Assembly (NCBI GenBank): GCA_937934705.1
Contig: CALGYY010000033.1
Coordinates: forward strand, 1 to 15,816
Direction of reading: 5' to 3'
Source: an uncultured Bacteroidota bacterium
GTDB lineage: Bacteria > Bacteroidota > Bacteroidia > Bacteroidales > CAIWKO01
Length of the DNA: 15,816 nt
In this document: one piece after another, positions 1 to 5,740 of the stretch
Numbering within the stretch: the first letter of the stretch is position 1
How the letters are laid out: each line of letters starts with the position of its first letter
Program-made: the position numbers and the translations under genes
The notes under the pieces: generated by a model
The model's database searches: none
What the model was told of the DNA's origin: nothing
What the model saw: only the letters and a program-made list of their open reading frames with translations

Positions 1-1629
1 AGGAACATCCGCTGGGTAGGCAATACCAAATACAGCAATGAGCAATTGAATCAAATCCTCAGAATTGATAAGGGGGATGTTTACAATATGCGTGTGCTTG
101 AGTCCAACCTGAACTATAATCCAAATGGTATGGATGTCAGCTCACTTTATATGGATGATGGTTACCTGTTCTTTTCAGCCACTCCGGTTGAGGTAAACAT
201 TGACAATGATTCCATTGATCTTGAGGTCAGGATTATAGAGGGTAAACAAGCGTATATTAATAAGGTAACTGTTAGGGGCAACACTAAAACGAATGATCAT
301 GTTATCATCCGGGAGATTCGCTCAAAACCCGGACAGTTGTTCAATCGCAGCGATATCATCCGCACCACGCGAGAGCTCGCCCAGCTTAAATATTTCGATC
401 CGGAGAAGATTGTACCGGATATTCAGCCCAATCCGAATGACGGAACAGTCGACATCGAATACTCGGTTCAGGAAACATCTTCAGACCAGCTTGAGTTATC
501 TGGAGGCTGGGGCATGGGCCGAATTATAGGAACTTTGGGGGTGTCGTTCAATAATTTCTCGACGCGACGCTTTTTCAAAAAAGATGCATGGTCTCCTCTT
601 CCCTCAGGAGATGGTCAGAAGCTGAGCATCAGAGCACAGTCGAACGGGTCATACTATCAGGCTTATAATGCTTCTTTCACTGAACCCTGGCTTGGGGGAA
701 AAAAACCAAATGCATTAAGTATATCAGGGTATTATTCGGTTCAAACCAATGGATTGAAGAAGTCGGATCCTGAGCGTGAGTCAATTGATATCAGTGGTGT
801 TTCCGTAGGACTGGGCAGAAGATTGACCTGGCCTGACGATTACTTCACTCTTTACATGGAGGCCAGTTTCCGCAATTACAAGCTGAAGAATTACTCTTAT
901 TTTTCATATACAAGCGGTACGTCAAATAACATCAACCTTTCATTTACGATTGCAAGGAATTCTGTTGATGCTCCCATTTATCCCCGTTCTGGATCGGAGA
1001 TTATGATCACCACGCAGCTGACACCGCCTTATTCCCTGTTTTCATCCAAGGATTACAATACTCTTGAACCTGCAGACAGATATAAATGGATTGAGTATCA
1101 CAAGTGGAAGTTCAATACTTCCTGGTATTTGAAGCTGGCAGGGAATTTGGTGCTGAACACCCGCACCAAATTCGGATTCCTGGGACTTTATAACAGAAAT
1201 ATAGGAATCGCGCCCTTTGAAAGGTTTTATTTAGGAGGAGATGGATTATCGGGATTTGCGCTTGATGGCAGAGAACTTATCGGATTACGCGGTTATGCCA
1301 ATAACTCACTTACTCCAAAATCTGATCTGGGATATATTGGTGGGACCATTTACAACAAATATACTTTAGAATTGCGCTACCCCATCTCACTTAACCCCAT
1401 GGCAACTGTTTTCGTACTTGGATTTGTTGAGGCAGGAAATGCCTGGGAAAGATTCAACCAGTTTAATCCTTTCGATGTTAAGCGTTCAGCCGGTTTGGGA
1501 TTAAGAGTTTATTTGCCCATGTTCGGATTGTTAGGTCTTGACTGGGGGTATGGCTTTGATGAAATCCCTGGTGAGAGCGGGGCCAACAAAGGACAGTTCC
1601 ATTTTTCCATCAATCAATCCATAGACTAA
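1..1629 (+). CDS. bamA: BamA (Omp85) outer-membrane assembly factor, 3' part
   Basis: BamA is the core of the machine that folds and inserts beta-barrel proteins into the outer membrane. The frame is open from base 1 with no upstream stop, so the gene starts outside the window and 542 residues are visible. Residues 1-85 look like one POTRA domain (VGNTKYSNEQL near the start), residues 85-165 like the last POTRA (VRGNTKTND from 91), and from about 167 (SGGWG) the sequence is a 16-strand-type barrel. LRGY at 429-432 matches the conserved Omp85 (V/I/L)RG(F/Y) motif of the loop that plugs the barrel. The C-terminus is rich in alternating hydrophobic and aromatic residues, as in a last strand. It is followed after 24 nt by an OmpH/Skp gene, the usual Bacteroidetes order. 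The TTG at 46 is inside the gene, not its start. Confidence 0.95.
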   Translation, partial: RNIRWVGNTKYSNEQLNQILRIDKGDVYNMRVLESNLNYNPNGMDVSSLYMDDGYLFFSATPVEVNIDNDSIDLEVRIIEGKQAYINKVTVRGNTKTNDHVIIREIRSKPGQLFNRSDIIRTTRELAQLKYFDPEKIVPDIQPNPNDGTVDIEYSVQETSSDQLELSGGWGMGRIIGTLGVSFNNFSTRRFFKKDAWSPLPSGDGQKLSIRAQSNGSYYQAYNASFTEPWLGGKKPNALSISGYYSVQTNGLKKSDPERESIDISGVSVGLGRRLTWPDDYFTLYMEASFRNYKLKNYSYFSYTSGTSNNINLSFTIARNSVDAPIYPRSGSEIMITTQLTPPYSLFSSKDYNTLEPADRYKWIEYHKWKFNTSWYLKLAGNLVLNTRTKFGFLGLYNRNIGIAPFERFYLGGDGLSGFALDGRELIGLRGYANNSLTPKSDLGYIGGTIYNKYTLELRYPISLNPMATVFVLGFVEAGNAWERFNQFNPFDVKRSAGLGLRVYLPMFGLLGLDWGYGFDEIPGESGANKGQFHFSINQSID

Positions 1630-1653
1630 TACATTATATCAGGAGGACAACTA

Positions 1654-2214
1654 ATGAAAAGAATTATCATCACCATTATGATTGTTGTTGCAGCAGTTTT
1701 TGCTGCTGATGCACAGAAATTTGCTTTTGTGGATTCGCAATATATCCTGGAGAATATTTCGGAATACCGTGATGCTCAGGATCAGTTGGATAAACTATCC
1801 ATTGAGTGGCAAAAGGAGATAGAAGCCAAATTTGCTGAAGTAGATAAGCTATATAAGGCTTTCCAGACAGAAGCGCCCCTGCTCCCGGAGGATATTAAGA
1901 AAAAACGTGAAGATGAGATCATTAAGAAAGAAAGGGAAGCAAAGGATCTGCAGAAAAAGCGCTTTGGCAAGGATGGAGATCTCTTCAAGAAGCGGCAGGA
2001 ATTGGTAAAACCCATCCAGGATAAGGTTTATGAAGCTATTGAGGACATTGCTGTTGCGCAGGGTCTGGCTGTAATTTTTGACAAGTCAGGATCAGTCACT
2101 TTGCTTTATGCCAATTCAAAGTACGACAAAAGTGATGAGGTGCTTTCAAAGCTGGGTTATCAGCCTGGTGCCATTCCCACCAATGATAAAAACAACAAGG
2201 AGGATGACGAATAG
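1654..2214 (+). CDS. skp: OmpH/Skp family periplasmic chaperone, first copy
   Basis: This 186-residue protein belongs to the OmpH/Skp family, which holds unfolded outer-membrane proteins in the periplasm on the way to BamA. Residues 1-20 form a signal peptide (KR, a hydrophobic run, then AADA before QKFAF). The mature protein starts with KFAFVDSQYIL, the short family strand, followed by a long charged coiled-coil (about 45-130, rich in K and E) and a return segment ending in GLAVIFDKSGSVTLLYA. The C-terminus has an extra hydrophilic Asn/Lys/Asp/Glu tail. The start is fixed by a perfect AGGAGG at 1641-1646, seven bases before ATG; such a strong Shine-Dalgarno is unusual for this phylum. The gene lies 24 nt after bamA with no promoter box seen between, so it is probably co-transcribed. 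Confidence 0.93.
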   Translation: MKRIIITIMIVVAAVFAADAQKFAFVDSQYILENISEYRDAQDQLDKLSIEWQKEIEAKFAEVDKLYKAFQTEAPLLPEDIKKKREDEIIKKEREAKDLQKKRFGKDGDLFKKRQELVKPIQDKVYEAIEDIAVAQGLAVIFDKSGSVTLLYANSKYDKSDEVLSKLGYQPGAIPTNDKNNKEDDE

Positions 2215-2217
2215 GTG

Positions 2218-2244
2218 TTGATTAGAAATAAAGGCTTATATTTG
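2218..2244 (+). promoter_or_regulatory. Bacteroidetes-type promoter before the second ompH gene
   Basis: TATATTTG at 2237-2244 matches the -7 consensus TAnnTTTG. A TTG lies at 2218-2220, giving a 16-nt spacer, which is shorter than the usual 19-21 nt, so the upstream element is doubtful. The -7 box is 30 nt before the ATG at 2275. It suggests that the second chaperone gene has its own start site in addition to read-through. Confidence 0.55.
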
Positions 2245-2274
2245 CATGTTTTTTTAACAATTATTTAAAACAAA

Positions 2275-2793
2275 ATGAAAAACATTATCAGAATCAGCAG
2301 TATTTTATTGATTTTGTGCATGGTATCTTTTGGATCCTATGCTCAGAAAAAGCAGAAATTCGGACATATTGATTCTCAGGAGTTATTGAAACTGATGCCG
2401 GGTCGTGATTCAGCGGTGAATGTCATTACTGAGTATGCTAAAACTTTGGAGAACCAGATCAAGGGGATGCAAACTGAATTCGAAAACAAATACCAGGATT
2501 TTCTGGCGAATGAGGGAAATATGACAGATCTGATCAAGCAGACCAAAACCCGCGAATTGCAGGATATCCAGGCCAGAATTGAAGCTTTTCAGACTTCTGC
2601 TGAAGAAGATCTGCAGAAGAAGCAGACAGAACTCCTTCAGCCTATCATTGACAAAGCAAAAGCTGCCATTGAGAAGGTTGCCAAGGATAATCAGTACACT
2701 TATATTTTCGATGCAGGATTAGGTGTATTGCTGTTCATGGATCCGACCGAAGACATTATGCCTTTGGTGAAAATTGAACTTGGGATCAAATAG
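2275..2793 (+). CDS. OmpH/Skp family periplasmic chaperone, second copy
   Basis: A second OmpH/Skp-type protein of 172 residues. It has a signal peptide (MKNIIR, hydrophobic core, cleavage likely after GSYA before QKKQ). The mature N-terminus KFGHIDSQELLKLMPGRDSA is the common Bacteroidetes form of the family, followed by a coiled-coil of about 45-125 (many Q, E, K) and the closing segment YTYIFDAGLGVLLFMDP. It differs clearly in sequence from the preceding copy, so the pair is an old duplication rather than a recent one. There is no Shine-Dalgarno; the leader is A/T-rich with TAAAACAAA before ATG. The 60-nt gap from the first copy holds a promoter box. Its likely role is as an outer-membrane-protein chaperone beside BamA; whether the two copies serve different clients cannot be told from sequence. 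Confidence 0.92.
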   Translation: MKNIIRISSILLILCMVSFGSYAQKKQKFGHIDSQELLKLMPGRDSAVNVITEYAKTLENQIKGMQTEFENKYQDFLANEGNMTDLIKQTKTRELQDIQARIEAFQTSAEEDLQKKQTELLQPIIDKAKAAIEKVAKDNQYTYIFDAGLGVLLFMDPTEDIMPLVKIELGIK

Positions 2794-2862
2794 AGAACTC
2801 TTTTTACCACATAATAGAGTCGTTAGTTATTTTTATTATTAATTTTTTTGGAGGTTTCATTC

Positions 2863-3066
2863 ATGTTAAAAGGAAAAGTAAAATGGTTCAATGCAACCAA
2901 AGGTTTTGGGTTCATTACCGGTGAAGACGGACAGGATATCTTTGTCCACTATTCACAAATCCTTAAAGAAGGTTACAAATCATTGGAAGAAGGACAGGAA
3001 GTAACATATGAAATAACCCAGGGAGCCAAAGGTCCCCAGGCATCTAATGTTAAGTTGGATAAATGA
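2863..3066 (+). CDS. csp: Cold-shock domain protein (CspA family)
   Basis: This is a single cold-shock domain of 67 residues, the usual size for bacterial CspA-type RNA/DNA-binding proteins, which melt secondary structure in mRNA. The RNP1-like motif KGFGFI is at residues 13-18 and the RNP2-like motif DIFVHY at 25-30; MLKGKVKWFN and PQASNV are also family landmarks. I chose the ATG at 2863 because GGAGG at 2850-2854 lies eight bases upstream and the family begins at this Met. A longer reading from a TTG at 2848 would translate the Shine-Dalgarno itself. No perfect TAnnTTTG box is seen in the 69-nt gap from the ompH gene, so the promoter is unclear. A strong terminator follows 19 nt after the stop. 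Confidence 0.95.
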   Translation: MLKGKVKWFNATKGFGFITGEDGQDIFVHYSQILKEGYKSLEEGQEVTYEITQGAKGPQASNVKLDK

Positions 3067-3085
3067 TTTAAGCGAAAAGCCTTTG

Positions 3086-3124
3086 AAAAACCGGAATCAT
3101 TCAATGTTGATTCCGGTTTTTTTT
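3086..3124 (+). terminator. Intrinsic terminator after the cold-shock gene
   Basis: A perfect 14-bp stem pairs AAAAACCGGAATCA (3086-3099) with TGATTCCGGTTTTT (3108-3121) around an 8-nt loop, and the 3' side runs into a row of eight T (3117-3124). The A run on the 5' side means it could also work for transcripts from the other strand. It ends the cold-shock unit only 22 nt before the next ATG. Confidence 0.93.
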
Positions 3125-3146
3125 CAAAAACAAAAATATATATAGT

Positions 3147-4265
3147 ATGTGGAGAATAACAGCAATCAAAGTGATCCTGATGTTAATGCTGGTGATGACT
3201 CCTTTGATCATGAAAGCACAGGGTAAGCAAACATCGGTCAGCGGAAGCATTGAGAAATGTCAAAGCAAAACGGTATCCTTGTTTCTGAGTTCAGGAGAGA
3301 CTAAACTCATTGCGGAAAGCGGAGTTGACAGCAGCGGTTCTTTCAGGCTGGTAGCCAAGCTGGATAAGGGTGATGTATTTAAATTGCAGTTCGAGGGAGG
3401 AGTTTATCTGTCGCTTGTTATTCTGCCTGGAGATCAGATTCAGGTTACGGCTGATATGACGGATCTACTGAAAACACTAAAGATCGAGGGCAGTGACCAA
3501 TCTCAGATGATCTATGAAAGCAACCGGGTTTTGCAGGCATTCAAGGCCAGTCTTGACAGTATAAATAACCGCTATTATACTCTATTGCAACAGGGTTTGA
3601 CAGATTCGGTCAAGCAGGTTCTGATCAACAGTTATATGGCGACAGATTCGGCACAGAACCAGTATTTGGTGAACCTGATCCGTCAGCATCCTGACTATCT
3701 GAGTGGCCTGTTTATTATTGATAAACTACCGATAGAGAAATATTTCGACATCTATGTTTTACTGGATGAGGGCCTGAACAAGAAGTTTCCCGATAACACG
3801 TATGTGATCAATTTTCACAAGAGGGTTGAGAATACAAAGAAGCTGGCAGATGGGTCTCCTGCACCTGAAATATCTCTTCCGGATCCTGACGGGAACACCG
3901 TTACCCTTTCTTCTTTCAAGGGCAAGGTTGTATTGATAGATTTTTGGGCATCATGGTGTAATCCGTGCAGGAAAGAAAATCCGAATATGGTCAGGATTTA
4001 TAATAAATACCATTCCAGGGGATTTGAGATTCTTGGCGTATCATTGGATAAAACCAAAGAATCATGGGTCAAGGCTATTGCAGACGATAAACTGAGCTGG
4101 ACGCACTGCAGCGATTTGAAGTTCTGGCAATCAGAAGCGGCTTTAACTTACAATGTTTCCGCGGTTCCTTATACCGTTTTAATTGACCGGGAAGGGAAAA
4201 TCATCGCGAAGGGACTTCGGGGTGATGAGCTGGAGGCCCGGCTGGAAAAGATATTGGGACAATAA
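3147..4265 (+). CDS. TlpA-like thiol-disulfide oxidoreductase with N-terminal DUF4369-like domain
   Basis: A 372-residue exported protein. Residues 1-24 form a signal peptide ending MKAQ. Residues 28-115 look like the beta-rich N-terminal domain (DUF4369 type) often found before thioredoxin domains in Bacteroidetes (VSGSIEKC..., SLVILPGDQIQV). Residues 120-230 are a helical linker. From about 235 it is a TlpA/ResA-like thioredoxin fold: GSPAPEISLPDPDGN, then FWASWCNPCRKE with the redox pair Cys271 and Cys274, and the cis-proline in AVPYT at 340-343. Such proteins reduce or shuffle disulfides in the periplasm, for example in cytochrome c maturation; the actual client is unknown here. No Shine-Dalgarno is seen, and no clean promoter fits between the preceding terminator and ATG. 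It converges on the porin-like gene with an 18-nt gap and no evident terminator. Confidence 0.88.
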   Translation: MWRITAIKVILMLMLVMTPLIMKAQGKQTSVSGSIEKCQSKTVSLFLSSGETKLIAESGVDSSGSFRLVAKLDKGDVFKLQFEGGVYLSLVILPGDQIQVTADMTDLLKTLKIEGSDQSQMIYESNRVLQAFKASLDSINNRYYTLLQQGLTDSVKQVLINSYMATDSAQNQYLVNLIRQHPDYLSGLFIIDKLPIEKYFDIYVLLDEGLNKKFPDNTYVINFHKRVENTKKLADGSPAPEISLPDPDGNTVTLSSFKGKVVLIDFWASWCNPCRKENPNMVRIYNKYHSRGFEILGVSLDKTKESWVKAIADDKLSWTHCSDLKFWQSEAALTYNVSAVPYTVLIDREGKIIAKGLRGDELEARLEKILGQ

Positions 4266-4283
4266 TCTCATCTGAGGAGGTTT

Positions 4284-5546
4284 CTAGAAGAAGTAGAAAA
4301 CACCCAGCAATACGCGGATATTACTCACTGTTTTCAGGTCACTGACTTCTCCGAGGCTGTTGATTTTTGAACCGTATGCTGCTGTGGTGTATTCCCCTTC
4401 CAGTCCAAACCTGAGCTTACCGGCATTGTACACCACCCGTGGAGAGATTCTGTAGATATAGCTGATGTCGCGTCCCCTTGTAAAGTATGATGCGGAATTA
4501 TTCCAATCGGCGATATTTTTCATGGACCCCATGTTCTTTGTGAAACCACCGAAGATCCCGACCTGAAAATTTTTAATATCGGAATATATTTCAATCCAGC
4601 CGGAGAGTACATCCAGGCTGGTATACAGTTTTTCGTCCCTGGCAAGATTGGATGCGGTGGTGTCATACTTCACTGCATAGCCGCCCAGCATCATCAGATC
4701 ATATAAGTTTTGCCCGTATGTCCCGGTCAGTTTCCAGGTTAGATAGCGGTTTTTATTCTTCACAAAGGCTATTGCGGCATAGGTTCCCAGTTTTTGGTCC
4801 GTTTTGTAGCTGCTGTCGGTCATCAAGCGGGGCTTAAGAAATTTATAATCGAAACCGGCACCGAACATCCATTCACATTTTTTCTCTTCGTTGACTTTCC
4901 GGTAATACACCTGCAAATGCATATCAGGCATAGCGGTATTGCGGATGTATTTAGAACCCGGTCCGTCAGGCCCGGGACTGGTAAAGTCTCTCTGAGCCAT
5001 CCCTGCCAGCAGCATCCTGAAATTTCCGAAGGATTGTGTAAGTCTGATCTGCGGATTCCTTGAAAAGGGCTGGAAAGGAGCACCGGTGTTGAACGAGACA
5101 ACTTCAGGGAAGCAGAATGAATTGAACATCGGATGCCATGTTTGCCCGATGAGCAATTCAGTCGATTTCCAATTTAGTTTCACCAGTGCGTGCCTCAGTC
5201 GAAAACCATTGATGTCGGCATTGGAGGTTCCGAAAAACTCTGCTTCGAGCATGCCCGATGTTTTGGCCCCCAGAACGTCAGGGGCTGTTATATTCCCTGT
5301 TAGTCTGCTCTGAATGGAAAGCATATTAAACGAAGGATGTGCGTTGACATCTGCACTGTCCTTGTCATATTTGACGTTGAGCGGATAAAGCAGGAAATGT
5401 CCTTCGCGAATGGTTTCAACCTCACGGGAATCGTAAAAAATGTCACTTTTCACAAAACCGGAAAAGCGGATTCCGAATTTATTTTCTTCCTGAGCATTTA
5501 CAAAAAGAGTGATGAGGATGAAGAAGGCTGACATGAACTTTTTCAT
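4284..5546 (-). CDS. Putative outer-membrane beta-barrel protein (porin-like, DcaP type)
   Basis: A 420-residue protein with a signal peptide (MKKFMSAFFILITLFVNA, cleavage before QEENKFG). The rest alternates short amphipathic strands with polar turns and ends in VLLGVFYFF, a C-terminal aromatic signature of outer-membrane barrels recognised by BamA. Near the N-terminus GIRFSGFVKSDIFYDSRE and later ELLIGQTWHPMF resemble DcaP-like porins, in which the barrel starts immediately after the signal. It is therefore probably a channel or structural barrel, but the substrate cannot be read from sequence. The ATG at 5546 is supported by the signal peptide; no Shine-Dalgarno is present. A TAnnTTTG box lies 19 nt upstream. 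The gene stands alone, convergent with the TlpA-like gene and divergent from the RND gene. Barrel family: likely; specific family: moderate. Confidence 0.8.
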   Translation of the reverse strand: MKKFMSAFFILITLFVNAQEENKFGIRFSGFVKSDIFYDSREVETIREGHFLLYPLNVKYDKDSADVNAHPSFNMLSIQSRLTGNITAPDVLGAKTSGMLEAEFFGTSNADINGFRLRHALVKLNWKSTELLIGQTWHPMFNSFCFPEVVSFNTGAPFQPFSRNPQIRLTQSFGNFRMLLAGMAQRDFTSPGPDGPGSKYIRNTAMPDMHLQVYYRKVNEEKKCEWMFGAGFDYKFLKPRLMTDSSYKTDQKLGTYAAIAFVKNKNRYLTWKLTGTYGQNLYDLMMLGGYAVKYDTTASNLARDEKLYTSLDVLSGWIEIYSDIKNFQVGIFGGFTKNMGSMKNIADWNNSASYFTRGRDISYIYRISPRVVYNAGKLRFGLEGEYTTAAYGSKINSLGEVSDLKTVSNIRVLLGVFYFF

Positions 5547-5565
5547 GCTGTTGTGGTTTTGTGTC

Positions 5566-5573
5566 CAAATTTA
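5566..5573 (-). promoter_or_regulatory. -7 promoter box for the porin-like gene
   Basis: Read on the minus strand the bases are TAAATTTG, a perfect TAnnTTTG, 19 nt before the ATG at 5546. The nearest upstream TTG (plus-strand CAA at 5599-5601) leaves a 25-nt spacer, longer than usual, so only the -7 element is well supported. The predicted leader is very short, about 10-15 nt. Confidence 0.55.
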
Positions 5574-5627
5574 TTAATTTTCTGCAGAAATGACACTTCA
5601 AGTGAATAATCAATAAAATCCCTTGTG

Positions 5628-5641
5628 TTGGCAGTTGGCAG
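5628..5641. repeat. Two-copy 7-bp tandem repeat TTGGCAG
   Basis: TTGGCAG occurs twice in direct succession in the divergent spacer between the porin-like and RND genes. Two copies of a 7-mer are weak evidence for anything functional; it could be a leftover of slippage or a protein-binding site. Confidence 0.4.
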
Positions 5642-5694
5642 TTAGAATGCTGAGCAATTCTCCGGTTTTTTAAATGGAGCTTAAATTAAAATGT

Positions 5695-5702
5695 TAATTT
5701 TG
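5695..5702 (+). promoter_or_regulatory. -7 promoter box for the RND exporter and rmlA
   Basis: TAATTTTG matches TAnnTTTG perfectly, 38 nt before the ATG at 5741. No clear TTG is seen 19-21 nt upstream (the region is TTTTTTAAATGG). If used, transcription would start near 5707-5710 and the leader would consist almost entirely of the hairpin at 5715-5739. Confidence 0.55.
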
Positions 5703-5714
5703 AAGGTTCAATAG

Positions 5715-5739
5715 TGCGGGTTTCTTTTTAATTCCCGCA
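5715..5739 (+). promoter_or_regulatory. Leader hairpin abutting the RND start codon
   Basis: TGCGGG (5715-5720) pairs perfectly with CCCGCA (5734-5739) around a 13-nt T-rich loop; only one base separates the stem from the ATG at 5741. There is no T run after it, so it is not an intrinsic terminator. It could hinder or shape ribosome binding, or serve as a binding site in DNA. If translation really starts at the in-frame ATG at 5768, the hairpin lies 28 nt upstream instead. Confidence 0.5.
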
Positions 5740-5740
5740 A

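Noticed and set aside
46..48. TTG as a start codon of bamA
   Set aside because: The frame is open to base 1 and the residues before it (RNIRWVGNTKYSNEQ) continue a POTRA domain; the true start is outside the window.
2848..2862. Longer cold-shock protein starting at TTG 2848
   Set aside because: It would translate the GGAGG ribosome-binding site; the family starts at the ATG at 2863.
4267..4276. CTCATCTGAG as a terminator between the convergent tlpA-like and porin-like genes
   Set aside because: A 4-bp stem with a 2-nt loop and no T run cannot terminate.
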